Shown here: in pieces, positions 15,883 to 23,729 of the stretch
How the letters are laid out: the number at the start of each line of letters is the position of its first letter
Position numbering within the stretch: the stretch's first letter is position 1
Assembly: GCF_030403775.1 (NCBI RefSeq)
Contig: NZ_JAQMWQ010000003.1
Span: forward strand, 1 to 64,000
Reading direction: 5' to 3'
Source of the DNA: Paenibacillus sp. BSR1-1
Lineage (GTDB): Bacteria; Bacillota; Bacilli; Bacillales; Cytobacillaceae
DNA: 64,000 bases
The notes under the pieces: generated by a model
Told to the model about the DNA's origin: nothing
Databases searched by the model: none
Seen by the model: only the letters and a program-made list of their open reading frames with translations
Made by a program: the position numbers and the translations under genes

Positions 15883-16341
15883 GTGGAGGATATAATTAAT
15901 GGAATAAACCACTGGATACAAACATTACCGAAGGTATATAGCTCAATGTCAGAAACAGAAATATCAAATCGCTCATTACCAAATAAATGGTCCAAAAAAG
16001 AGATTTTAGGACATCTATGCGACTCTGCAATAAATAATATTAATAGGTTTATAAAGATTCAGTACGAAGAACAACCATTTGTTATCCAATCCTATAATCA
16101 AAACCAATGGGTAATACTTCAGAATTATCAAGAAAGACCACTTGATGAGATATTAAACCTTTTTATAGCATTAAATAAGCAAATCATAAATACTATATCG
16201 AATATTCCAAAAGAGAGATTATCAAATCTTTGTGATATAGGAAATAATCAACAAAAAACATTAGAGTGGCTCGTAAAAGATTATCTTAAACATATGGAAC
16301 ATCATATTAACAACCAAATCCTTATTAAAAATAATGCCTAA
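15883..16341 (+). CDS. DinB-like four-helix protein
   Basis: The 152-aa product begins with GTG at 15883 after AAGGGTGAAGG. The sequence INGINHWIQTLPKVYSSMSETEISNRSLPNKWSKKEILGHLCDSAINNINRF and the C-terminal DYLKHMEHHINNQI match the DinB_2 superfamily: the pattern NKWSKKEILGHLCDSA plus the late HMEHH provides the usual three-His-type metal site. Members are metal-dependent thiol transferases or hydrolases; the specific reaction is unknown. It lies alone between repeat copies M and N. Confidence 0.8.
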   Translation: MEDIINGINHWIQTLPKVYSSMSETEISNRSLPNKWSKKEILGHLCDSAINNINRFIKIQYEEQPFVIQSYNQNQWVILQNYQERPLDEILNLFIALNKQIINTISNIPKERLSNLCDIGNNQQKTLEWLVKDYLKHMEHHINNQILIKNNA

Positions 16342-16354
16342 TATTGATACTGCT

Positions 16355-16445
16355 TCTTTATCTAACGGGTGCAAGAGTTCAATATGAAATCGCTACGGCG
16401 GTCTTTTTCTTGTTCAGCTAACGGGGCAGCAGTTTAGTTTAAGTA
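16355..16445 (+). repeat. Dispersed ~100-bp element, copy N (full)
   Basis: TTTATCTAACGGGTGCAAGAG (left), core ATCGC-tacg-GCGGT, T-tract, then AGCTAACGGGGCAG, CAGTTTAGTTTAAG. This is the last copy of the first cluster. Confidence 0.85.
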
Positions 16446-16467
16446 TATTTCTTCACAAAGTTAAAGA

Positions 16468-16504
16468 AAAGTCGATCTTCCAGCTGTGAAAATCGACTTT
16501 TTTT
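16468..16504 (+). terminator. Intrinsic terminator after DinB-like gene
   Basis: AAAAGTCGAT ... ATCGACTTTTTTT with a 13-nt loop; a strong stem and T-run in addition to copy N just upstream. Confidence 0.7.
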
Positions 16505-16627
16505 CCGTAATAGACAAGACAAACTAATTCATACAAAAGGCTCCCGTCGTACCACGTAGATTTAATGCACAATCAGTATTTTATCTTTTTCAAATTAGCA
16601 GTCTTCGTATAATAGGGGATCAATTTA

Positions 16628-17428
16628 CTAAGATGCTTTTTCTTCTTCGTTCTTAAATTCCAAGCTTTTTGCAGGTGAACCTCCTCTAAAGACTACTAGG
16701 AGAATAATAAAAATCAGTAAAACTAGGCTAACCATACCTTTGTCTATTCCCAGCCCACCGTGGCTATGAGACGCTGCCAACCAATCCGAGAACGATGCAC
16801 CTACTGGACGCGTCATGATATAGGCAAACCAGAAAGCAAAAATTTCATTAAGACCAAATAATCGGTAAGCCAAAGCTGGAATAAAAAGCAAAACAGTAAA
16901 TAATAAACCTGAAGATAGGTAGCCCAAGTGCATGCTTGAGGCGGTCATATCCCCTGCGGCGGTACCAAGTGCGAATGTTACCAGTACAGTAAGCCAATAA
17001 AAGATCTCGCGGCGACGGGTGAAGATGCTGTGTACGGACAGAGTTTTTTCTTTAGAATACCAGGTTATGAGAATGGCAGTGAGTGCCACTATAAAGACGA
17101 TAGTTGAAACGATGTAGGGAATACCTAGTCCGACCCGAACCACATCTGCTGCCATTGTGCCGAATATACTAACCATAATAACAACTAACCAGTAGACCGC
17201 AGGTATGTATCGGCGTACTTTGAACTGTAAGATCATGGCGGCTACAAAAATGAGAACACTTAGGGGTGCAGAAATGAGTGGATTTAGATTCTCAAATAAA
17301 TAATCAGATGCCACCTCACCCATTCCAGTTGTAAGAAGCTTAGTAATCCAAAAGTAGAGTGTAATTTCAGGAACTTTAGCAAGCAATTCTCTAGACTGAT
17401 TCATGGTGACCGATAATGACTTGTTCAT
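16628..17428 (-). CDS. COG4705/DUF347-type membrane protein
   Basis: The 266-aa product has about eight hydrophobic segments arranged as repeated units. Repeated motifs are typical of the COG4705 family: YFWITKLLTTGMGEVASDYLF, FYWLTVLVTFALGTAAGDM and FWFAYIMTRPVGASFSDWL. Transport is suspected from the fold, but no substrate is known. ATG 17428 is preferred to an upstream TTG because AAGAAGG lies 7 nt before it. It is about 150 nt downstream of its larger paralogue, on the same strand. Confidence 0.78.
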   Translation of the reverse strand: MNKSLSVTMNQSRELLAKVPEITLYFWITKLLTTGMGEVASDYLFENLNPLISAPLSVLIFVAAMILQFKVRRYIPAVYWLVVIMVSIFGTMAADVVRVGLGIPYIVSTIVFIVALTAILITWYSKEKTLSVHSIFTRRREIFYWLTVLVTFALGTAAGDMTASSMHLGYLSSGLLFTVLLFIPALAYRLFGLNEIFAFWFAYIMTRPVGASFSDWLAASHSHGGLGIDKGMVSLVLLIFIILLVVFRGGSPAKSLEFKNEEEKAS

Positions 17429-17546
17429 ATTACGACCTTCTTCCAATAATCTTTAATGACAATTAAGCAATTTTTAAGTAGCTTTTACCTCTTTGATTAG
17501 TACTTTACTTTCCTCTTAAAATTAAATAGTTTGCATTGAAATTTTA

Positions 17547-17569
17547 AAGGAACCGCTATTTGCGATTCC
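17547..17569 (-). terminator. Terminator of the larger COG4705 gene
   Basis: AGGAACCG-ctatttG-CGATTCCT pairs well and lies just downstream of the minus-strand stop at 17578. Confidence 0.6.
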
Positions 17570-17577
17570 TAATATTT

Positions 17578-19116
17578 TTATTTATTCGCTCCATTTAGGA
17601 CACTGATTGAATTTTTAAGTGCAGATTTGGACTTGCTGACATCAGGGCTTGATGAACGAACTGCAGCCAACACTACGTCAATGGTTCCATCAATTTTTGT
17701 CCAGGTGGTACCATCTATTTTCCTAAGTTTAGGCTCTGATGAGTCCCATTGATGTTCCAAATCGTCAGCACTTTTCTTCGCCAAAGAAAAGTTATTGGAG
17801 TTAACATCTTTTAGCATCGTATTTTCAATGGTAGCGAAAGCTGTTAATTGTCCAACTAATGTTGTTGAAGATGCATTTGCTGATAACTTATTTGCGGTGT
17901 TTAGGACGCTGAGCGAATTGTTTAGTGCAACTTTACATTTGCTGGCATCTGGATTGGCTGAACGAGCAGCTGCTAATACAACGTCAATCGTACCATCAAT
18001 TTTTGTCCATGAGGTGCCATCAATCTTCCTAAGCTTAGCTTCTGATGTGTCCCATTGATGTTCTAAATCATCCGCACTTGTTTTAGCCGAATTAAAGTTT
18101 TTTGAATTTACATCTGTTAGCATGTTATTTTCAATTTTAATAAATCCTGTTAGTTGTCCACCTAATGAAGCTTGTGAAGAAACTGTTTGTGATGCGATAG
18201 TATTACTTCTCCATACATATCCCCCAATACCAACAATTAAGAAAATACAAAGTGTTGCAATGGTTTGTGTCAAAACATTTTTCTTGCTTCCGTTCGGGAG
18301 GTTCGTTTCTGCTACTTCTCTTTTTGGATTTATATCAATTTTTGTAACAGCAAGAAAAACTATGATCGCTAAGATAGCAACTAAAAAAATGACACTAGTC
18401 ACGGTTGTACCCAATCCCAACCCGCCATTAACTTTCGGTTGAGAAAGGAAATCTCCTAATGACGCTCCTAGAGGACGAGTCAATATATACGCAGTCCAAA
18501 ATGATAGTACACCATCAAGTTTCATTTTCCATGCTAAGAATATACAAGCGATAATAATTATAACTGTTATACCTGTGTTTAAATAACCAAGACCTAGTTG
18601 TTCAGAATATAAGTCACCTACTGCAGTTCCAAGTGCAAATGTAAATAGAATGGTAAGCCAATAGAATACTTCTCTTTTTGGTGTAAAAATAGAGTGTATC
18701 GAGAGTGTTTTTTCACTTAGGTACCATAATAGAAAAGTTAATCCTAGAAGTACGGAAAAAACGGCTGTGCTTATCTCAAGAGGTATACCTATACCGTCAG
18801 TCAAATTATCTGTTACCAACGTTCCAAATACGCTTATCAGCACAACCGTTGTCCAATAAATGCCTGGAACGTATTTCTTTGCTCTAAATTGAAGAAACAA
18901 CACAATGAAAAACGCTATTCCCATGATGATGGTAGTCAGAGTTAAACCTAATCCAAGGTTGAAATTTATGAAATCAGCAAACGTTTCACCAACAGTTGTA
19001 CATAAAATCTTTATGATCCAGAAGAAAATAGTAACCTGCGGTACCTTGCTTAACAATTGTTTAACAGCTGGTACTGCCAGCACCGTTTCTTCAGCGGCTG
19101 GTAATTTTTTTGGCAA
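17578..19116 (-). CDS. COG4705-type membrane protein fused to a duplicated exported domain
   Basis: The product is about 512 aa. The N-terminal part, about 275 residues, is a COG4705-type bundle (FWIIKILCTTVGETFADF, FYWLTILFTFALGTAVGDL, FWTAYILTRPLGASLGDFL). After a linker, one more hydrophobic segment (TIATLCIFLIVGIGGYVW, near residue 300) leads into two tandem copies of an approximately 97-residue domain containing IENNMLTDVNSKNF, ADDLEHQWDTSEAKLRKIDG and WTKIDGTIDVVLAA. I do not recognise that domain. The copies are about 80% alike, so the duplication is recent. ATG 19125 abuts GGAG, so TTG 19116, nine nt away, is the more likely start. Confidence 0.75.
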   Translation of the reverse strand: MPKKLPAAEETVLAVPAVKQLLSKVPQVTIFFWIIKILCTTVGETFADFINFNLGLGLTLTTIIMGIAFFIVLFLQFRAKKYVPGIYWTTVVLISVFGTLVTDNLTDGIGIPLEISTAVFSVLLGLTFLLWYLSEKTLSIHSIFTPKREVFYWLTILFTFALGTAVGDLYSEQLGLGYLNTGITVIIIIACIFLAWKMKLDGVLSFWTAYILTRPLGASLGDFLSQPKVNGGLGLGTTVTSVIFLVAILAIIVFLAVTKIDINPKREVAETNLPNGSKKNVLTQTIATLCIFLIVGIGGYVWRSNTIASQTVSSQASLGGQLTGFIKIENNMLTDVNSKNFNSAKTSADDLEHQWDTSEAKLRKIDGTSWTKIDGTIDVVLAAARSANPDASKCKVALNNSLSVLNTANKLSANASSTTLVGQLTAFATIENTMLKDVNSNNFSLAKKSADDLEHQWDSSEPKLRKIDGTTWTKIDGTIDVVLAAVRSSSPDVSKSKSALKNSISVLNGANK

Positions 19117-19341
19117 AAAACTCATCTCCTTTTTGTAAGCATCATTATTAAATCTTTACTTCATAGGTGTAATGAACAAATTTAACTATAATATATGGGT
19201 TAAGAGTTTTTATTAAAAATCAATTAAACATATATTAAACCTCTATTAAATGTGTTTTCTTTTTTTATCCCCTCATCTTTATTTAAAGTGATATATTGGT
19301 ACTTTCCCAAAACTAGCCGATAATAAAAAATTAAAGAATAT

Positions 19342-19764
19342 CTAGATTCCTCCAAATACATATCCGCCAACAAAGTCACTTGGAAGTACATGAGTTATTT
19401 GAATATTTACAATGGCTAGACCCATTAATATGAGTAATCCGAGCACAGGAACCGCAATTGTTAAATAGTTATTTTTCGAATGGCGAAGAAGTAAAAATAG
19501 ACAAGCTCCATAAATGACAATCAAAACAGGGGAGTTTATATCAGGAAAATTAGGAGAATGAAAACCTCGGACAAATCCATATTTTTGAAGAATAGAAAAA
19601 ACCTCCAAGATTGTTTCATGGAAAGGGATTCCACCAAATATGGAAACGACCAGTAACAGACACTCTAACATCCTGTTCTTTTCCTTTACCCAAATACGAA
19701 TAATTGTAACAGCTATGATACTGATAAGTGCAAATGGCTGTTGAAATACGATAAACCCTTCATT
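19342..19764 (-). pseudogene. Degenerate PAP2-type membrane protein
   Basis: The frame is open from 19764 and includes an ATG at 19671 (109 aa from there). The segments ending THVLPSDFVGGYVFGGI resemble the last PAP2 motif (SRxxxxxHxxxD), with the His and Asp kept but Ser-Arg changed (NIQITH). The central PSGH-type motif is replaced by HSPNFPDINSP, and the first KxxxxxxRP motif is absent. There is no clear ribosome-binding site. I take it as a decayed or very divergent phosphatase, not functional as PAP2. Confidence 0.45.
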
Positions 19765-19950
19765 TTATAAGTAAATTTTCATCTTCAGAAATTCTTAATA
19801 GTTTCTTTAGAAAATAATAAGATTTAATTGATATAGTTACATTTGTTCATTTTTGATGGCAGAAACATTAATTAAATTGCTGGCAACAGCAAGAATGAGA
19901 TTACAATTTGAAGAAAGTTATAAAAATATAGATAGAAGCGAGGGGCTAGA

Positions 19951-20532
19951 GTGAATTACGAAATATTTCAAGCAATTAATCAAAATGCAGGCCATCAGCC
20001 TTTATGGGATGGTTTAATGGTTTTCTTTACCCAATTTGCATTTCCGGTTTTTGCACTGGTTTTACTTTTAATGTGGTTTTTGGGCAAGGAAAAAGATAAA
20101 TATACGGTTGTATATGCAGCGATAACCGCTGTGATCGGTTTGGTTATTAATTTTGTTTTAGGTCATATCTTTTATGAAAATCGTCCATTTGTAACACATC
20201 ATGTGAATCTTCTGGTTCAGCATGCAAAAGATTCTTCATTCCCAAGTGATCATGCAACGGGTACATTTTCGATTGCATTAACGATATTATGGAGAAAGCA
20301 TCGGAAGATTGGTATTGGTATGCTCTTGTTTGCAATTTGTACTGGAATTTCCCGTGTTTATGTAGGAAACCATTATCCTTTTGACGTACTAGCAAGCATC
20401 ATCGTATCACTTGTAGTAAGCGGTCTGGTTTTTGCATTGCAATCAGTTTTTGAACCAATTGGTCGTGCTATTATCACCTTCTACAATCGAATTCCATTGG
20501 TGCCCAAAAACGAACATAGCATTTCAAAATAA
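19951..20532 (+). CDS. bcrC: Undecaprenyl-diphosphatase BcrC
   Basis: The 193-aa product equals the usual BcrC length. It has five to six membrane segments and all three PAP2 motifs: HIFYENRPF, PSDHATG and SRVYVGNHYPFDV. The enzyme removes phosphate from undecaprenyl pyrophosphate outside the membrane, recycling the lipid carrier for peptidoglycan synthesis and giving bacitracin tolerance. The start is GTG 19951 behind GCGAGGGG. It is monocistronic, with a strong terminator 14 nt after the stop. Confidence 0.9.
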   Translation: MNYEIFQAINQNAGHQPLWDGLMVFFTQFAFPVFALVLLLMWFLGKEKDKYTVVYAAITAVIGLVINFVLGHIFYENRPFVTHHVNLLVQHAKDSSFPSDHATGTFSIALTILWRKHRKIGIGMLLFAICTGISRVYVGNHYPFDVLASIIVSLVVSGLVFALQSVFEPIGRAIITFYNRIPLVPKNEHSISK

Positions 20533-20545
20533 AAATAAATTTATC

Positions 20546-20582
20546 AAAAAACACATCGGTTATTTTGCCGATGTGTTTTTAC
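20546..20582 (+). terminator. Terminator of bcrC
   Basis: AAAAACACATCGG-ttatttt(g)-CCGATGTGTTTTTA: perfect 12-bp stem. The following 270 bp up to the EamA gene show nothing else I can support. Confidence 0.85.
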
Positions 20583-20855
20583 AATCAAAACTAGATAACG
20601 GAAGCGGGTTAACTAAAGAAGGAATTTAATCTATAAATAATGAATAATGAGTATTATAAATCCTTTAAGCAGTAGGATGTTAATAGTGAGGTCTTATTCA
20701 AATTAACTAGAGTTAGCGTTCTCATTTACAAATAAAGAAACAAATGAGCGCATTGAAGAAATAATGGCCTGAAAACAAGTATCAATTAAAGTAATTCTTT
20801 ATCAATAAAAGTTAAACGAAGAAATGAACAAATAAATAGATAAAGAGATGATGGA

Positions 20856-21716
20856 ATGAGTATTATATTGGCACTACTAGCAGCTATATTTGCTGCATTA
20901 ACAGGGATCCTTGCGAAGATAGGGATTATAAATGTAAATTCTAATTTAGCAACAGCGATGAGAACTATTATTGTATTAATGATGGCATTTTTGATGGTTT
21001 TGCTAACTAATCAATTAGATAACATTTTTCTGATTAGTATGAAGTCTTTGATCTTTATTGTATTATCTGGAATAACAACAGGATTATCATGGCTCTGCTA
21101 CTTTAAAGCTATTCAAATAGGAGATGTTTCAAAAGTAGTTCCCATAGATAAATCTAGTGTTGTTATGACAATTCTTTTATCATTTATTATTTTAGGTGAG
21201 CCTGTTACATCGATGGTTGTTATCGGAGGTACTCTAATTACAATAGGTACATTTGTATTAATAGGAAGAATCAAAAAGAATTCTGATTCATCATATTCCA
21301 ATTCATACATAGTTTTAGCTTTTCTATCAGCAATCTTTGCAGCATTAACAGCTATTCTCGTGAAAATTGGTATAGAAGATGTAGATTCAAATGTGGCTAC
21401 TTTTATTCGTACTATCGTCATTATGATTTTTGCTTGGGCAATTGTATACTTTCAACGTACACATCCTCAAATGAAAACAATATCTAGGAAAAGTTATATT
21501 TTCTTATTCTTATCTGGTATAGCAACAGGCTTGTCATGGTTATGCTTTTTTGCAGCTATTTCAATTGGGAAAGTATCCATAGTAGCACCAATTGATAAAT
21601 TTAGCGTAGTAATTACGATGATTTTAAGTATTATTATATTAAAAGAAAAGCCAACAAAAAACACAATATTCGGATGTTTGATCATTACAATAGGAACCAT
21701 ATTACTTTTAGTTTAA
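20856..21716 (+). CDS. EamA/DMT family transporter
   Basis: The 286-aa product has ten membrane segments built as two repeats (about 1-138 and 148-286). Each repeat carries the same blocks: ILAKIGI/ILVKIGI near its start, and GITTGLSWLCYFKAIQIGDVSKVVPIDK versus GIATGLSWLCFFAAISIGKVSIVAPIDK. This is the EamA (drug/metabolite transporter) fold; the substrate is unknown. The start ATG is preceded by GATGGA only weakly. It is a single gene ending in its own terminator. Confidence 0.85.
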   Translation: MSIILALLAAIFAALTGILAKIGIINVNSNLATAMRTIIVLMMAFLMVLLTNQLDNIFLISMKSLIFIVLSGITTGLSWLCYFKAIQIGDVSKVVPIDKSSVVMTILLSFIILGEPVTSMVVIGGTLITIGTFVLIGRIKKNSDSSYSNSYIVLAFLSAIFAALTAILVKIGIEDVDSNVATFIRTIVIMIFAWAIVYFQRTHPQMKTISRKSYIFLFLSGIATGLSWLCFFAAISIGKVSIVAPIDKFSVVITMILSIIILKEKPTKNTIFGCLIITIGTILLLV

Positions 21717-21740
21717 AATTTAATATTTTAAAGTGGAATA

Positions 21741-21769
21741 AAAAGATCATCGGTATGATGATCTTTTTT
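21741..21769 (+). terminator. Terminator of EamA gene
   Basis: AAAAGATCATC-ggta-TGATGATCTTTTTT, stem of about ten pairs with a T-run. Confidence 0.85.
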
Positions 21770-21958
21770 CTAAAATGGAACAATAGTAACAAAAGTACTA
21801 CAATTTGTTAATTGATTATATTAGCTATAATATTACCCCCGATTGTTTAAGGAAAAACTATAAATATACTGCTAAAAAGGTATAATTCTCTTAATAATTT
21901 GGAATTATTCCTTTTAGTCAAGTAGTGAGGAGGAAGAGGCACAGTTAAAAATTACAAT

Positions 21959-21986
21959 AAAAGGGCGTCTTTTTAACCGCCCCTTT
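21959..21986 (-). terminator. Terminator of the permease operon
   Basis: AAAAGGGCG ... CGCCCCTTT with an A-rich left flank, i.e. a T-run on the minus strand downstream of the gene ending at 22047. Nothing else is seen in 21770-22046. Confidence 0.65.
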
Positions 21987-22046
21987 GGATGATAGTATTT
22001 AAGTGTAAAGGCAAGATCAGGGATTGAGTGGTTAAAGATTCTAAAT

Positions 22047-22574
22047 CTAAACGTCTTTAGAAATATCATATATTAACAATTTTCTATGCTTATAAAATTT
22101 CTCAAAGATAATACCCATTAAATAGAAAAATAACAAACCAAAACAAATGTGAATGAGTGTAAATTTAACTCCAAATGAAGCAAATTCATAGACAATAACC
22201 GGTAATTTTGCAGTTGTCCAAACTCCTAAAAAAAATACAATATAGCGAATACTTGCTCCTTTTTTTAATAATAGGGCCGCAATTGGAAAAGCCACGTAGA
22301 GGGGACCAGCTGCAATAACGCCTAAGAATAGGGAGAACAAAATGCCATAAATGCCGGATTTTTCTCCCATATATCTTATAAGTGTTTCTTTCTCCACCCA
22401 TTTGTCAAGCAAACCTACGAATATTAAGACAGGAGGGAGTAGAAACAGCATATCTAAAATGCTTTTTCCTGTTAATTGAAATGCGTTCCATCCAACGGAT
22501 TGGTTTATAAAGGTAAGGATCATGAGCCCAAATAATAAAATGAAAAAGAAACGATACCTTTTTAATTCATTCAT
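22047..22574 (-). CDS. Half-size permease, DUF318/ArsP-like (subunit 2)
   Basis: The 175-aa product has about five membrane segments. It shares with its neighbour the block MGEKSGIYGILFSLFLGVIAAGPLYVAFPIAALLLKKGAS, which is the core of COG0701 permeases (DUF318, the ArsP-type group). Family members are about 300-350 aa with two such repeats; here each repeat is a separate gene. ATG 22574 is chosen over the upstream TTG because it overlaps the previous stop as ATGA, implying translational coupling. The substrate is unknown. Confidence 0.72.
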   Translation of the reverse strand: MNELKRYRFFFILLFGLMILTFINQSVGWNAFQLTGKSILDMLFLLPPVLIFVGLLDKWVEKETLIRYMGEKSGIYGILFSLFLGVIAAGPLYVAFPIAALLLKKGASIRYIVFFLGVWTTAKLPVIVYEFASFGVKFTLIHICFGLLFFYLMGIIFEKFYKHRKLLIYDISKDV

Positions 22575-23053
22575 CCCATCACCACCCAAATAATATATGA
22601 AAATAGTAGAGACATTACCAAGGCAGATACGTTGCGGGAATAGGCAAAACTTCGCCCAAATATCTTTTGTTCCATAGGTAAAGTCGTGATTCCTACGGAC
22701 ATTAATGTAGACATTAGTACAGCTACTTGAGGGAGCCCTGCACCATTTTGGACTAATGTGTGTCCAAGGGGAAAGACAATGAAGCTTGGAACTAGGGCAA
22801 TAGATCCGATAAATGCTGAATAAACAATACCTGTCAATCCAGATTTTTCTCCTATGATGGAAGAAATGAAGGATGGAGTTAAGATAGATAGCGATAGCCC
22901 AACGAAAAGCATAATGGATAACATGTCAGGTATAAGATTACGAAAGCTTTTCCATGACTTTGAAAGAGCATCTCTAGTTTTATTACGATCTTTTATAAAA
23001 GAAATACTCAGAAAAAGAATCGCCAAAGCATAAAGGATCGCACCACTAATCAT
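22571..23053 (-). CDS. Half-size permease, DUF318/ArsP-like (subunit 1)
   Basis: The 160-aa product has four to five hydrophobic segments and the block IIGEKSGLTGIVYSAFIGSIALVPSFIVFPLGHTLVQNGAG, homologous to the partner encoded just downstream. Together the two make the length of one COG0701 permease. It overlaps the upstream padR-like gene by 8 nt and the downstream gene by 4 nt, so all three are one translationally coupled operon. Confidence 0.72.
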   Translation of the reverse strand: MISGAILYALAILFLSISFIKDRNKTRDALSKSWKSFRNLIPDMLSIMLFVGLSLSILTPSFISSIIGEKSGLTGIVYSAFIGSIALVPSFIVFPLGHTLVQNGAGLPQVAVLMSTLMSVGITTLPMEQKIFGRSFAYSRNVSALVMSLLFSYIIWVVMG

Positions 23054-23387
23054 GATTGTACCCCTTCCATTCTTTGTATTTATTTAAGAAAAAGGATAAA
23101 TTTTTCATTTTTTCTTCAATATCTATTTGAAAATCATCTAGTTTTCTTTTTCCAACTGGTGTAATTTTGTACATCTTAATCGGCTTATCTTGATCTGATG
23201 TGTCCAAATAAGACTCAACAGCCCCTTCTTTTTCTAATGCTTTTAGGGTGCGATAAAGAATGGCACTATCAATGGGATTGATGGGAAGCTGTTCTTCACA
23301 TTTCTGCAGAAGTTTCCCTCCATAACTATCTCCCTCTGTTAAAAACAGCAGAAGAAATGCTCCTGTATGTCTCCCTGTATGTTTCAT
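23046..23387 (-). CDS. PadR family transcriptional regulator
   Basis: The 113-aa product has the PadR winged helix (residues about 8-85): FLLLFLTEGDSYGGKLLQKCEEQL, IDSAILYRTLKALEKEGAVESYLD and KMYKITPVGKRKL, then a short C-terminal helix. PadR proteins are usually ligand-responsive repressors. It is the first gene of the operon with the two half-permeases, behind GGAGG, and a dense ACTGT/ACAGT palindrome overlaps its promoter, so autorepression and control of the permeases is the natural reading. Confidence 0.88.
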   Translation of the reverse strand: MKHTGRHTGAFLLLFLTEGDSYGGKLLQKCEEQLPINPIDSAILYRTLKALEKEGAVESYLDTSDQDKPIKMYKITPVGKRKLDDFQIDIEEKMKNLSFFLNKYKEWKGYNHD

Positions 23388-23410
23388 GAATTGATAACCT
23401 CCTAAAATAT

Positions 23411-23465
23411 ATTACTGTTAATAACAGTATACTGTTATCGACAGTAATATGTCACTAACAGTATG
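23411..23465 (-). promoter_or_regulatory. Operator-promoter of the padR-permease operon
   Basis: ATAACAGTATACTGTTAT (23421-23438) is a perfect 18-bp palindrome nested inside ATTACTGT/ACAGTAAT arms (23411-23448), with another AACAGTATG at 23458. On the minus strand TATACT within it fits a -10 box, and GTGACA lies 18 bp upstream as a -35. A repressor bound here would cover the -10. Confidence 0.7.
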
Positions 23466-23562
23466 TCCTTTTTTAAAAATTTTTTGTTTAATTTAAAAGA
23501 AGAAGGAAAAAAAACGTTGGAAGCCGGTCGATTCAGACTTTGTACATACAATAGTGGAGGGA

Positions 23563-23605
23563 ATTCATGACTTTTCCAGCTATTGCGGGGTATTATAAGA
23601 GGTGA
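23563..23605 (+). pseudogene. Vestige of the phage-type gene tail seen at 63.5 kb
   Basis: GAATTC ... TTTTCCAGCTATTGCGGGG and the codons for FPAIAGYYKR then a stop match the last 45 nt of the gene at 63171-63596 (FPAIAGYSHRV, also preceded by GAATTC). The rest of that gene is absent here. A CAGG/CCTG terminator-like hairpin follows at 23613-23640. Confidence 0.5.
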
Positions 23606-23612
23606 GGTGAAG

Positions 23613-23640
23613 AATTCAGGTCGCGTCCTGAATTTTTATT
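23613..23640 (+). terminator. Intrinsic terminator
   Basis: AATTCAGG-tcgcgt-CCTGAATT followed by TTTATTT; it sits right after the gene-tail vestige. Confidence 0.6.
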
Positions 23641-23729
23641 TGATGTGACAGGCCAAGTTGTATTACTTGAAGCCAATCATGTCTTTAGATATAAATTAAA
23701 ATAGGAAATATATTAGAAAAGGTGAGAAC

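Noticed and set aside
851..16445. The repeat array as a true integron with attC sites
   Set aside because: Arms contain CTAAC/GTTAG reminiscent of attC R boxes, but no integron integrase is in the window, the cores are terminator hairpins with T-tracts, and Bacillaceae integrons are not known to me. Kept only as an analogy.
17795..18442. Two plus-strand open frames of 87 and 106 codons
   Set aside because: They are antisense to the duplicated domain of the COG4705 fusion and have no ribosome-binding sites.
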